A DNA stretch of 55,169 nt from Gamarada debralockiae (GCA_002803225.1 NXFV01000609.1:1-55169); one strand, 5' to 3'; shown: positions 21,448 to 32,464, numbered from the stretch's first letter. Made by a program: numbers and translations. The notes: generated from the sequence alone by a model not told the origin.

Positions 21448-23436
21448 CTATTCCAATACAATATCCTGCCACTCTAGTCTCTCACTGCACAAGACATCAT
21501 CTAAATTAAATCCGTGTAGATATACACGCCCTATTAGTCGGAAGTGGCCAGGATCCCTAGTAGGTCTGAGCATTAAAGGATCGCTTGCCCCTGGAACAAT
21601 CCAGATTGTATCGTGCAATTCCGCGGCTGTTGGTGCAGTTCCGAATCGATTTCGACTTGTCAAAAAAGCCTTGTGTCTGCGTGTGCATATTATCAATTCT
21701 CCATACCAATGGGCGAGGCGGATAGCGTCCCTAATGTCCTCATCGGCCGCCTCTGCATTCATAATCTCGACAAAGCCTTCAACAGTCCCGGAAGTGAGAA
21801 TAGGTCCACTAGGTGGAGGAGGCTCAATCATTCCGATGGCATTGAGCGAGCCGCAGATTAGCCTAGTCTCTTGGGCCTCGAGCCCCCTCTGCCTATCTTC
21901 AGACAACATGCGTGCAGTCTCCAACACCAGCCAGAGTTGAAAGGGAATTAATATGCCAACTGAATTCATCGCGGCCATTTGATTCTCAATGAGTGTCCTT
22001 GCTAACGCCTCAAGTCGGGCTTGACCGTTCAAGTATATTGGTTCGGAGAAAAAGAGTATCCTTAACCATTCAGATATGCCTTCGATACGAGGACCCTCCG
22101 AAGAGCTCTCGATGTGGAAAATCGTATCTAGTCGTGCTCCAGAAACGCCCAGGATGCTTGGATTTTGTTGCCAGACTATCCGTGTGGGTGGAAGGTTGGC
22201 AGCAACCAGAGGCGGCCTAAAGTGAACAAGCACCGGAATATTGAAATTCGGTACCCAAGACGGTAGGCCATAGTTGTTTATTGAATTTGTTCCGTCTTGC
22301 GCATACTCGACCGCGGCAAGAATAGCTAAGTCTTGGCTCTTATTGATGACATATCTTGTTGCATCAGCATAGACCGCTTGTACTGGAAGGTTGTACCTAG
22401 GCTCGAGTCTCAAACCCGTCGCCGCAAGTCCAAGCAAAGCATAGACCTTATCTCTCGGATCCGTAGCTTCATAGTCAATGCTAAGTGCTAGAATTTCAAC
22501 CGGGTGCAATGGCTGAATGCTTTCGTCAAATCGACGCTTGAACTCAGATAATATGTAGGCGTGCGCCGACGTTTCGAGGGGTGGGTGTGACTCTTCAAAT
22601 CCTGGGTAATCAACCATAAGATTCATAAAAACAATCCAACCCATACTGGAGACACTAAAGAAGCGTGATGCCTTTACCAAGTCCTCCCGGGATATTATGG
22701 TGCCGCCGCAGAGAATCAGCACCTCTCGAGCTGCAACAAATTCCTGTATAATCCATACTCGATTGAACCAATGCCTCCGCATCAACGTCGTCAAGGCTCT
22801 CCAATGCTCTGGAGTGTGATTGTTGATGTATTCGTTCATGACAGTATCCATCAGGTGAATATCGGAATTGTCGATCCTTCTGAGGTGATCATCAGGAATA
22901 GTTGCAACTAAAGACAAAGCCTCAAGAGCTAGAGATGTGTCCTCGTCTTCTTCGCCTAGCCACACTATAACTGATTGTGCGGCTGTGTAGATATCAAACA
23001 TCATAGAGACTTGACTGCTTTTTTCATTGTCATCTTCTTGGTTAATGCAAATGGCATCGATCCAAAGATAGTCCGCGGGTGTCGTAAGACCCATTCTCTG
23101 TATGCGATAAAGAGCGTCCAGGAGGTTTTTGGTTATGTTAAGAGTACTTCCGTTACATAAAATCGGATTGGAGCGGTGTGAGGTGACACCTCCTTCACTG
23201 GAGAGAATGCTTGGAGGTCCCCAAGTGTAGGACAAAGCACGATATGTAGGCAACTCGTTGAGTCCATAAGTAGTAAGGACGCATGATATAGCACTAGGAG
23301 AGGAATCTAGAAGCTGTAACAGTCTGATCGTGGGCTCCAAAGGTAATTGTTCATATCTATAATGCTGTTCGATTCCCCGCCGATCTGTTGGGGGCTGATT
23401 GGTATCAACTTGCTGATATTCGAGCGAGTGTTGCAT
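21448..23436 (-). CDS. HET-domain protein
   Basis: This intronless ORF of 662 codons is complete. The HET domain spans about residues 60-240: LPTYRALSYTWGPPS, then NITKNLLDALYRIQR, DYLWIDAICINQEDDNEKSS, SVIVWLGEEDEDT, and NRVWIIQEFVAAREVLILCG. DPRDKVYALLGLA follows at about residue 330. The C-terminus has the usual tail (TRRHKAFLTSRNRFGTAP, then DTIWIVPGASDPLMLRP and FRLIGRVYLHG). By family, HET proteins act in heterokaryon incompatibility or related immune-like cell death. No second effector or repeat domain is visible, so this is the stand-alone type, distinct from the HET-NACHT gene at the left edge. The start at 23436 is the only Met well before the domain. Confidence 0.92.
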   Translation of the reverse strand: MQHSLEYQQVDTNQPPTDRRGIEQHYRYEQLPLEPTIRLLQLLDSSPSAISCVLTTYGLNELPTYRALSYTWGPPSILSSEGGVTSHRSNPILCNGSTLNITKNLLDALYRIQRMGLTTPADYLWIDAICINQEDDNEKSSQVSMMFDIYTAAQSVIVWLGEEDEDTSLALEALSLVATIPDDHLRRIDNSDIHLMDTVMNEYINNHTPEHWRALTTLMRRHWFNRVWIIQEFVAAREVLILCGGTIISREDLVKASRFFSVSSMGWIVFMNLMVDYPGFEESHPPLETSAHAYILSEFKRRFDESIQPLHPVEILALSIDYEATDPRDKVYALLGLAATGLRLEPRYNLPVQAVYADATRYVINKSQDLAILAAVEYAQDGTNSINNYGLPSWVPNFNIPVLVHFRPPLVAANLPPTRIVWQQNPSILGVSGARLDTIFHIESSSEGPRIEGISEWLRILFFSEPIYLNGQARLEALARTLIENQMAAMNSVGILIPFQLWLVLETARMLSEDRQRGLEAQETRLICGSLNAIGMIEPPPPSGPILTSGTVEGFVEIMNAEAADEDIRDAIRLAHWYGELIICTRRHKAFLTSRNRFGTAPTAAELHDTIWIVPGASDPLMLRPTRDPGHFRLIGRVYLHGFNLDDVLCSERLEWQDIVLE

Positions 23437-24514
23437 GTTATAAGGCTGATTAAGCGCCGAGGTAGATAGACGTCAAGTTAATGGAAGATGAATTCCAGAT
23501 TCGAAGATAGTTCGCAATGGTACGAGTACCTGGGAAGGCTACGATAAGTCGCGGGATGTGTTGTATCAGCACCCGCAGTTGAAGAAAAGCCGATCTGTTA
23601 GTGGAAAGTGAGGAATGGGTACTATATGCAGCCCAGTAAGGTATATAATGAAATTGGGACAAGTTGAGTTTCAATAGAACAAATATGGGAAGTTGCTGTT
23701 TTAGGCAGCAAATGTGGGCTGTGGTAAGGCTGCTGAGGCTGCGAACTCTGTAGGCAGCAAATTTGGAGCCTATAATCAGGCTGCCTACAAGTGCGTTGGC
23801 CTATAAACGCCGCAGAATATCGCGCTTTATTAATTACGGTAATCGTTCGGCTAACGCCCCTCGCAACACCCAATACGCGTAGCGCATTGGGTGCGTGGTG
23901 CGAGCCGAACGATTGGACTTTCTTCTGTTCAGATTTTGGCTTCTTTTAGGTGATTTAACGGCCATGATGAGTTAAGAGGACTGTTCTTTAAAGATTAAGA
24001 GTGAGATAGACGGTACAATAAATTCTTAAAGTAGTAGTTTTTATTTCTAAGCTCAACTTAATCATATCAATACCAGAAAACATGTTTCAAAAAACGCTTA
24101 GAACAGGGATTCTAAATACTAAAAGCTGGGTCTTGGCAGCCAATTCTAGATCTGAAATCCAGAAAGAAAGTTGATAACGGAAAGTTTGATCCCAAAGAAG
24201 CCGATATCCAGAATCTTGTTTTCGACTTATCGCTTACTCGGATGTACTGTTTGTTCTTGATTGAGTTTAGCGAGAATACCCCAGAAAAGGATGCCGATCT
24301 TGGCAGCCGTGGCGCGTCGACACGCCTTGAAGGGTCACTGGCAAACATCCCTGGCGTCCAACAAATTTATCCATGCATGTGAAAAGCTAGCAAGCTCTCT
24401 TCATCGCCCATCATAGTAATCCGCCTACCTCGAATCCTCTCCGATAATGACGTGATACTCGTACGAGATATCTTGAATGGTGCTTCAACGAAAATGCTCT
24501 TATGAGCTTCAACA
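23437..24514. other. Intergenic with diverged short repeats and a foldback
   Basis: Two diverged copies of a taggcagcaaat-led word start at about 23701 and 23750. A strong foldback lies at 23841-23914 (listed separately). The last 100 bases are the probable 5' region of the 1282-codon gene. Confidence 0.4.
23841..23914. repeat. Foldback / inverted repeat
   Basis: The outer arms aatcgttcggct and agccgaacgatt are perfect 12-base complements. Inside them cgcaacacccaat faces attgggtgcgtggtgcg, an imperfect second stem around an acgcgtagcgc loop. The whole 74 bases form a long hairpin and are much more GC-rich than the flanks. It may be a tiny foldback element or a relic of terminal inverted repeats. 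Confidence 0.8.
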
Positions 24515-27500
24515 ATGACATCCAACCAAAATGCAGCGAACGACATCAGAAATAGAGATGCAACAAGCACCTCTCCGCTCGAACGACGCACGACGTCGAC
24601 CTCACTCTCCAGCTCGAATAATAGATTCAGTTTTGCAAGCAGCGACGCAGGCGAATCGAGTAAGGCGGCGAGCGCACGAAATAGTCTTGCGGCGGCCCCT
24701 ACGAATGGCGATGGCGATGGTAAGAACAGCGCTCCGGACCCTGCGCCGGTCAAAGGTGGTAGAGGGAGTCATAGAAGCCATAGGAGCAGGAACAGTGGTG
24801 GATTTCTTCTCTCGAATACAACTTTCGAACCGCCTTCGACAAGCCATACGGCGGCAGATCATCCTACCCAGCGGACCTCATCACAACGAGATCACAAAGG
24901 AAAGGCGGCCTTACGGGCTCCGGAGAGGAAACATACAAAGAGACGATCAGGCGTTGGGCTTGGAATTGGCGGCAGTCCGTTAGCTGCCAATGTAACAGCT
25001 GCTGGGACAAATGGCGTGGGTGGAGACTCAACGGCAGATATAGTTGATGGGTCAGAGGATGCCGTTGGCGCAAAAGCTACGGGCGCAGGGCTCGATGTTG
25101 ATTCGGCGCAGATTGTCAATCTTGCATTGAATCTCAGTGAAAGCAGACGGGCAGCAAGAAGAAATGTGTTTTCACCACTTCCTCCTCCGGCCGCAGCTTT
25201 CGGAGAGAGCTTTGCTGGCGGTAGTCTTCGACAGCATCTTCAACAACAGAGGCGCGTATCTCGAAATATATCCCCAAAACCAGACCGAGGAGATCGTGCC
25301 AATACTGCTTCCCCTCGAGTAGTATCCGGACAGAGGATCAATAGTCCTTTGAGACCAGCATTTGAAGTCGATCAAGATGGCCCATACCAATACCATTTCT
25401 CAGCATCTACTTTAGCACGAGCGGAGAAAGCTAAAAATGTCATTGAACTCCAGGCGCAATATCGTCGATTGTTACAATATGTCCCACCTTTGAAACCGCA
25501 GGCGCTGGAGAGGTCTACAACGGCAGGCTCTACGATCCCAGAATCACCACTTTCCCCGTCCCGGACAATCTCGACTACGTCCCCTGCACCGAGGCAGCTA
25601 GGGAGGCAGTACAATCCTTTACAATACATTCGAAACCGAAAGGTACGGGCTCGTGAACGAAGGGCTATCGATGGAGAAGCACAAGGGTTTGGGGACGTTG
25701 ATAAAGTGTCGTCTTGGGTGGATCAGGTATCGAAGGAGGCATCATCTGAGGACTACCAAGCCGCAGATTGTCTGTTTATGCCCACTTTTTCAAAGGCCGC
25801 CGAGGCTGCTGCATCTCCCCACAATTCACCTCCGTCGACCCTGGGCAAAGCCCAAGCTGCACAAGCCAAGGTTAAACGACCGAGGATTGATTGGATTACG
25901 AATCCAGCAGACATGATTGCAGATGTCTTCTGGCTGGAACAGGATGATAACAAGAAGTCTATTGAGGACCGAAATGGAAGGATGATATTTCCACAGAGTA
26001 CGGAGCTCAAAAGGCCAATGTCGAGACGAGGTGAGGAGCCGGAACCACAGCTGACTCCCGGACCTGCAATCAAAAGGGAGGAGACGAAGTCCCCTGATCT
26101 ACGGATCGACACAAAATTACCCGCGTTCAGGTCTGTTAGGTCGGATTCAGAGAGACACTCTGATAGCGCAACATCTAGAGCAAAGCAGAAGCTGCGCGAG
26201 GCAACGCGCATTCATCATGGTCGCAATGGATCAATACGCGATCATCATCACCTTCTACGGGTGAGGTCGCACAGCAGATCCGACTCTGACTCTTCAGATA
26301 GCGAAGCTGCCCCCCATCCAACAAGGAGACGCAGTGGGACTGCTGATAGTCATGATCGCGGAAAAGACATTCTCGAAAAGCAGATGATGGAGATGCTAGC
26401 AAAAGAAGCTCGGAACAGCACATGGGGCTCTGAAGATATCGAGGGTAAAAATCTCATCCAATCAATCGAATCACAAAAGCCCATGCTTAAAGATGACTTG
26501 GCGAAATCTCAGACCAACCTTGGTGGGCACAGCAGGTCAGAGTCAATTGCCAACAAGGAGATCCGCTCGAGACGAGGGTCATTGAGAAATGGTTCATCCG
26601 GGCGAGCAAGCCTCGAGGTCCCTGGCTTTGGTCCCCGAGGCTCATTGGAGGAATTGGACTCCACTGCGCCGAACTCACCCCAAGCTAAAGCGTCAAAGGT
26701 CACAAATTCATTTGTTCCAAGCATTGCCATGGATTTATCACCACCACCGCGTAATAGACCGTCTTCACCAACACGCAACCCGATTTCAAGAGTCAAATCA
26801 AGAATCAATCAACTCCAGGACTACAACCGAGATCGCAGCCGAAGTCGAGCTCCTGAGGCGGATGCCGTTATTGTTCCGCCGATTATACCATCAAATTCGA
26901 AGGAGCCAATGCCAGAGAGTCCAGAGACGCCAGACAGACAAAAGCGATCAATGAGCCCGGTCAAAAAGGTCACGTCTAGGAAGACAGACGACAGTTCTAA
27001 ATCGTCTATCAGAAAAGCGGCTAGTATTCGCAGAGGAAAGACCGCGGAGGAAGCTTCGGGAATTCGAAGTCTATTCAAAGGTTCCCGAAATCCTGTTGCA
27101 CGGGTGAGCGACTTCATTTGGAGGAAAGAGTCCTCTTCTGTCGGTCCATCGTCCGGTTTCTCCACCGATGAATCTGATATCGACGACGTCCGTGCTGCAT
27201 CCGACAAGAAAGACTCTCGGAATAGTTCCATCGTATTGCAACACTCTTCCGATGATGTCGATGCTGCCTCTCCACAGAGAGAGAAGCCTTCGTACCTCAG
27301 TGAGATGCCAGTGTTCAGTTCCCCATTTTCAGAACGACGTGGCCGTCCAACGCGAACACGAAACGATGAGATATCCGAAGGCGCTCCAAAAGAGGAGAGG
27401 CAAGCTCGGGAAGAGCGTCGCAAATCCTCCCGCGCTCATATGCTTGAACCTCCACCTCGAATTGACGTACAGGATGCCTCTCCGACCTCGTCACCAGATC

Positions 27501-28363
27501 TTCCACCGCAAGACCGTTTCCATCGAGACTCCTCAGTCTCAGACTTCGGTTCTCGCAGGGACAGTTTTGCCGACGGCGTCTACGGCGCAGACGCTCGACT
27601 GAACGCCATCCTCGGAATCCCCGGCCGCAAAGGCGACAGCCTCCCAGTAACCGGTCTCTCTGCACTAGAAACAAGTAACAATCATCGCCCATCTCTAGAA
27701 GGAAAGCGCCACTGGAGTATTTCCGACCGCGGCGTATCCATCCACCGCGGTCCCATGACGAAGAGGGAAATCGCTCGCGTAAAAGCACTCCTTCTTTCGT
27801 CCGGCATCAAAGCCAAAGAAATCTCTCGCCGCGCAGCAGAAGTTAAGCATCTGCAGGATATAGAAGAGAAACCATACGCAGATATCGCACCACTGGCGCA
27901 GCAAAACGTTGGTCCGGTCCCGAAAAGCCAGGTACATATTCTGGCGGCGAGGATTTTGGCAGATGATATCCAGCTTTCTTCACGCATGTGGCAAGCTTCG
28001 GCGGATAATTTCACTGGTGTTACGATCCAAAATATTTTGGATCGGATTGAGACGTTGCAAGGACGAATAGTGGATAATCTCACGCCTATGACGACGAAAG
28101 CTGCTGATGAAGCGGATGAAGTCTCGAAGGATCTCGTGACGAACCAAACTCTCAAGGTGAAGCGCATTACGGACTCGATGGATAAGATGATGCGGCAGCG
28201 GCGGAGACGGTTTAGGTGGTTGAGACGCGGTGGATGGGTACTGGTTGAGTGGGCGCTGGTAGGCGTCATGTGGTTGGTGTGGTTTGTGGTTGTGTTTGTT
28301 AGAGTGGTGATGGGTATTGGGCGGGGAATGGTGGGTGTTGGGAGATGGTTGCTTTTCCGATAG
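24515..28363 (+). CDS. Large disordered protein with C-terminal membrane segment
   Basis: This intronless ORF has 1282 codons. Most of it is Ser/Arg/Pro-rich low complexity. Conserved-looking blocks are YHFSASTLARAEKAKNVIEL and QYRRLLQYVPPLKPQALERS (about 295-340), YNPLQYIRNRKVRARERRA (about 366-385), and IDWITNPADMIADVFWLEQD with GRMIFP (about 457-490). A helical block is at about 1085-1220 (RGPMTKREIARVKALLLSSG). One strongly hydrophobic segment close to the C-terminus (about 1240-1275, after an Arg-rich run) suggests a tail anchor or single membrane span. The layout recalls ascomycete proteins related to yeast Mtc4 (YBR255W), but this is from memory and weak. The start could be slightly upstream or downstream. 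Confidence 0.8.
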   Translation: MTSNQNAANDIRNRDATSTSPLERRTTSTSLSSSNNRFSFASSDAGESSKAASARNSLAAAPTNGDGDGKNSAPDPAPVKGGRGSHRSHRSRNSGGFLLSNTTFEPPSTSHTAADHPTQRTSSQRDHKGKAALRAPERKHTKRRSGVGLGIGGSPLAANVTAAGTNGVGGDSTADIVDGSEDAVGAKATGAGLDVDSAQIVNLALNLSESRRAARRNVFSPLPPPAAAFGESFAGGSLRQHLQQQRRVSRNISPKPDRGDRANTASPRVVSGQRINSPLRPAFEVDQDGPYQYHFSASTLARAEKAKNVIELQAQYRRLLQYVPPLKPQALERSTTAGSTIPESPLSPSRTISTTSPAPRQLGRQYNPLQYIRNRKVRARERRAIDGEAQGFGDVDKVSSWVDQVSKEASSEDYQAADCLFMPTFSKAAEAAASPHNSPPSTLGKAQAAQAKVKRPRIDWITNPADMIADVFWLEQDDNKKSIEDRNGRMIFPQSTELKRPMSRRGEEPEPQLTPGPAIKREETKSPDLRIDTKLPAFRSVRSDSERHSDSATSRAKQKLREATRIHHGRNGSIRDHHHLLRVRSHSRSDSDSSDSEAAPHPTRRRSGTADSHDRGKDILEKQMMEMLAKEARNSTWGSEDIEGKNLIQSIESQKPMLKDDLAKSQTNLGGHSRSESIANKEIRSRRGSLRNGSSGRASLEVPGFGPRGSLEELDSTAPNSPQAKASKVTNSFVPSIAMDLSPPPRNRPSSPTRNPISRVKSRINQLQDYNRDRSRSRAPEADAVIVPPIIPSNSKEPMPESPETPDRQKRSMSPVKKVTSRKTDDSSKSSIRKAASIRRGKTAEEASGIRSLFKGSRNPVARVSDFIWRKESSSVGPSSGFSTDESDIDDVRAASDKKDSRNSSIVLQHSSDDVDAASPQREKPSYLSEMPVFSSPFSERRGRPTRTRNDEISEGAPKEERQAREERRKSSRAHMLEPPPRIDVQDASPTSSPDLPPQDRFHRDSSVSDFGSRRDSFADGVYGADARLNAILGIPGRKGDSLPVTGLSALETSNNHRPSLEGKRHWSISDRGVSIHRGPMTKREIARVKALLLSSGIKAKEISRRAAEVKHLQDIEEKPYADIAPLAQQNVGPVPKSQVHILAARILADDIQLSSRMWQASADNFTGVTIQNILDRIETLQGRIVDNLTPMTTKAADEADEVSKDLVTNQTLKVKRITDSMDKMMRQRRRRFRWLRRGGWVLVEWALVGVMWLVWFVVVFVRVVMGIGRGMVGVGRWLLFR

Positions 28364-29549
28364 TGTTTGAAAATTTGGTATTTTTAGCGGGAGGATAAGC
28401 ATGGATTGGGAAGTGGATAGTTATTCGATACCCAGATTAATTAATATATTTGTTTCATCGTTGGAATGAGCTTGCTTTTGTGCTTTGGGCATCCGAGTTT
28501 CCGCGTGTATCTCTTTCGAGTTTGTGCTTTGTGAAGTTCAAGTCAAACTTCCGCGGCAAGTGCCAAATACTGAACATCGTCGATTGCTGCTGTCCTTGCT
28601 ACGAGGCAATCCTGATAGAGACTGCCTTGAAGCTCGACGGCAAATCAGTCTGGGTGTCTCCTAGGCGAGTGACAGCCCCTAATCACTCGAAACTTTCGAT
28701 CACGAACTCTTTGCCGCTCGACCAAACAGGTCGTAAGCACAATCACGCCATTTCATCCTACCAAGTAATCCCCAACACCGAACCCAGCAGATCCTCAAAA
28801 ACCTACAAAAGAGTGTTTACCTCCGACCTCTTCCCATCTCTTTAGCTCTCACAGTACCTTACTAGAAGAGGTCCCTGAAGACGATATATAGGAACAATAT
28901 AAGACAACGGTATATTGTGCTGAAAATCTCCTATCTACGATCTTCTCAAGGCCCCCTACTCATATAATCCAGGAGTTTAACACAAAATAAGATTCCTGTA
29001 TTAGTCTACCGCTTATCATTCCGCGCACCTAGTATTTACCTATCAGATCGCAAAAGTACTTCTGTGTGTCTTATATTACCATATAGAATGTGAAAACAGG
29101 AGACTGTTTTGGGAAGTATCATTTGACTTAGTCCCAGTGCATGCGACTAAGGCTTTTAACTTTAGTCATATGACCAGGGAAGAGACTACCCTAGGTAAGT
29201 TATGTCATAGAATAGTTATGGCAAGAAGAGCGACGTCATACTACGTACGAAATTCTAGATGAGAAAATGTCAGTTGAGCTGTATTTTGGGGGCGAAATAT
29301 AGTGGCATTTCTAGACCTAGCTGATATCTAAGGAGCTGGAATACAAGGATGGGAAGAGTTCTCTTATATCACAAAAGAGGGGAAATACAGGCTATACCTG
29401 ATTAGGCAGTTCCAACCAACAGAAAATAAGAAGGAAAGCAGGGACGTAGCTTTATTTCTTAGTCTATACAAATATGATCACTCTAGACCACTTACTTTCA
29501 GCCTCACTTCCACTGTACACCTGTTTCCTATTCGAGCTAGGTCTTACCC
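28364..29549. other. Intergenic, partly AT-rich, no gene seen
   Basis: A 131-codon ORF at 28450-28845 has no conserved look and starts only 87 bases after the previous stop, within its 3' region. From about 28860 to 29500 the sequence is rich in short tata and ctag words, with stops in all frames. Confidence 0.35.
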
Positions 29550-30050
29550 TCATAATTTATTCTTATGACCTCTGAACCTTCCTGTTTCAACAATATCCAA
29601 CGAACACGACTTGGTCAAATTGAAATATGCGAAATTACGATAGATGAATTCCTTCCGATACTCGTAGCGCAGTCTATCATGAAAGTTCACATAGAGAGCT
29701 TCGTCCCGAGCTATCGGCAGCAGTGCCACAATGCGGTCCTGAGGGTCTCGGTAGGCTAAGGCATGGAAGAATTTCAAGGCCTGTGGTATGTCGAACATAA
29801 ATGCTTTTTAGGACGACAACTTTTCAAGATCTGGATGATATGAAGCACACGAAGCGCAGTCCTTGTTTGATCTTCAAATTGACGGCGTGCGGTAGGGTCG
29901 TTCCATAAGTCTCTGATATTTAATACAAATTCTTCCCAACAGACTCCTCTCCCACAAAAAAATAAAGCCTTTTGTGCATGCGTAATTTCTTGCATCATCC
30001 AGCGCCGAGAGAACCACTCAATGCTCTGAAAAAAGCCAGGGACCTGCTGA
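29550..30050 (-). pseudogene. HET-domain gene fragment (third HET locus)
   Basis: Minus-strand segments match the middle of a HET domain: FFQSIEWFSRRWMMQEITHA, QKALFFCGRGVCWEEFV, then after a frameshift near 29810 FDIPQALKFFHALAYRDPQD, with RIVALLPIA. The RRWMMQEI-ALFLCG and DPQDRIVALL patterns are the conserved mid-domain and post-domain motifs. The N-terminal YxALSYTWG part and the C-terminal half are absent. No GT-AG intron bridges the frame change. Confidence 0.8.
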
Positions 30051-30446
30051 CGTTAAGTATAATGAAGGAATAAAGGTGATCGTCCATTGCCCTGGCAAGG
30101 GTTCTCTGCGTGGGAAATTCTGACTAGTGAAGACTTTATTTAGTGCAGCGGGAGAGACATCAGACTGGTTAATCCGTCGCCGAAGTGAGTGTTTATGCTA
30201 GATAATAGAAAGGATCTTTTTAACCCTAACCCAGGCGGTGTTAGAGGCGAGAGACGAGAGACAAGAGACGTACTAGAATGTGACCCTGGGATCACGCCAC
30301 GGGACTGCACTTCTGCAAAGGGAGTGTACGCCATTTTGTGTGCTCTCTCTTGTGTTAGTCAATCTGTGCTAGGGTATTTGTCACTGAGACAGAGCCACTT
30401 TTGTGTGCTTCAAAGGAAGAGAGGTTGAAGAATCAGATAGAGTGAT
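30051..30446. other. Short intergenic stretch, nothing recognised
   Basis: It contains a purine-rich gagacgagagacaagaga run near 30251. No gene model is supported. Confidence 0.3.
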
Positions 30447-31545
30447 TTATTCCAGACTAATCTCACCCGTTGCAGGCTTTACAAGAGTCATTTTAACCCC
30501 ATGCACATTCATAGTCTTTTCAGTTTCCAGAGCCGTCTTGTAGCTCCAGTAGTCAGAATGGGTTTGTTTTGTCTTGTGGTTGACCTCCTTCTCGTGAGTC
30601 TTCTTGGGAGCCCATCCCCCTCGTGTACTCAATCACTGTTTTCACCCGTTCGACTCTAAGTTCGTCGAAGATTACAAGGCGCTTCTCAACATCCCGGACG
30701 CAGCGCCCTTTAGGACGACTCTCCAAGCCTCTGCATCTTCGATTGTCTGGCAACATCCTTGGCCCTGATCTGGGGAAGTTGGAAGGTTAGTTCAGCCTGA
30801 CTGTATTCGGTTATAGATTTACGAGGTCCCAGAGCATGCGCAGCATAACCGATGAGTGCGAAACAACCTTTCACAAGCGTTGGAAACGGGTCTCCATCTC
30901 GTAGTTGTTATACTCCTGTGTCTGTCGCCATGCCAAGAAATTTTTGAACACTTGGGTGGAAATATTTAAACGTTTCAACCATTTCTTCAACAGTGACTTT
31001 GTGAACCATTGTTATCGACGTTCTTTTTCATCAGGGAAAATGCACACGAAATTCATAAAGTCCCAGCTTCAGCAAGGATAGGCCAGAATGCGCCGGTCTG
31101 GACCGATAAGCATAAGAACTTTCGCTGAATCGACTAGCGTTTGCTGTTTCCGGGTCGTTTCTTAGCCGCTCGCTCGAAATCATATATCGGTACGCGGAAA
31201 GACCTCGTGCGAAGTTTCTAGAGTCAGGATTTACTTAACAAGGAAGGCAGCAGAGGGGGGCAAGCTGCGGTCATGGGATCCTCGGCCCTAGAAATTTTCT
31301 CTCTCTTGTAAACCCCTGGAGTAGAACTCAAGAGATTGGAACAGAGGACGAAGGGTTTCGTTCAAAAAAAAAAAACTTACTTACTATCATCAGAACCGAC
31401 GATAACATCACCGACAAAACAGCGACCATATTCAAGGTACACATTCCTACTTGTTAAATCCACTACTTTCACTTGAGCACCAAGATCTAGGCGTGGGCCA
31501 TCGGCTGACAGCGCAGCCCGTTTGAGTTTCTCTGTGAGTATATTG
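30447..31545 (-). pseudogene. FAD-dependent monooxygenase (salicylate hydroxylase-like), pseudogene
   Basis: Reading the minus strand from 31545 down, fragments follow the order of this family but switch frames and hit stops. They are ALSADGPRLDLGAQVKVVDL and GRCFVGDVIVGSDDS (FAD-binding GD-DG region); SAYRYMISSERLRNDPETA (about 31140-31200); GPDRRILAYPC, then a stop codon, then SWDFMNFVCIFPDEKER; VTVEEMVETFKYFHPSVQKF; CFALIGYAAHALGP (the GDAAH FAD motif, with Asp changed to Tyr); DQGQGCCQTIEDAEAW; VEKRLVIFDELRVERVKTV; and a C-terminal piece ending VKPATGEISLE. The N-terminal GxGxxG part was not found upstream. The family is FAD-binding_3 class A monooxygenases. It is not functional as read. 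Confidence 0.85.
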
Positions 31546-32460
31546 ATGGGAGAAATACCACCAAGGCTCAGAATACTTGTTGGTTATGGATTCCATTTGT
31601 TATTCAAGAAGAACAGACAGGTGGTCTTCAGCAAAGTTCTCGAAACCAGACGCAGTCAGCCAATGTGCAAAGGAAGAGGGAGTTACAGCAGATCCTTGCC
31701 TTTTCTACAAGGTAAGGTACGGCTCTCGCCCCAATCGGAGCCTGTGTCGACAACAGGCTATAGGCAAGAATATGAACGACGAGGCACTTGATGTTACTCA
31801 TACATCTCAAGGATCAAGCTATTCCCCATGAGACAGATCGACGTTCGCTTCTCGTGTTCGTCCGCCCGACGGGCCGCGGAAGAATTCATCTGACGAACAC
31901 GGTCCATTGGCGGGGTCTCGTGGGATCGGAGTTAAGAATAGGACTTGTTCGTGGTTATGCCTTTACTCGAAAGCAGCCGGTTAAACTATACCAGGTGTGA
32001 GTGCTAAAAGCAGGAGCTAATTTAGTACTTATACTTAGTATAAGTTATATACTTTAAGTACTTTAAAAATTTAGACTTTTCTATATTCAAGTATTCGAAT
32101 AATTTTCTATATTTAAACACTTCTAGTTCTTAGTTATTATATAGTTTAGTTCTTTTTAAAATAAAATTAAGGTAAGAAACTTATTAGTATTTAAAGTATA
32201 TTAAAAAACTTACTCTAAGTATATATTCTTATACCTACTAAAGTCTACTAATAAGGGTAAATTATTATTTCGTAATTATATTAATAATTTTTTAATATTT
32301 AAAGACCTTAAGATTAAATCTATTAAACCTGGAAGAAAGTATTAAATTTAGAATATCAGTAGTTAAATATTAAATTCTTAAAATTAGAGTGTTTTTGCTA
32401 CTAGGGTTAGGTATATTAACACATAGTATATGGCTACACCGGGCATGGTTTAACCAGCTG
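31546..32460. other. Intergenic, with strongly AT-rich island at about 32000-32420
   Basis: The first 450 bases hold only short unsupported ORFs. From about 32000 to 32420 the DNA is nearly all A and T, with TpA-rich words (ttagtactta, tatactttaag, aaaatttaga). This is the look of repeat-induced point mutation of an old repeat. It ends abruptly just before the duplicated block upstream of the xylanase. Confidence 0.6.
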
Positions 32461-32464
32461 CCTT

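Noticed and set aside
28450..28845. 131-codon plus-strand ORF after the large disordered gene
   Set aside because: It lies in the 3' flank, has no conserved pattern, and its codon use looks random.
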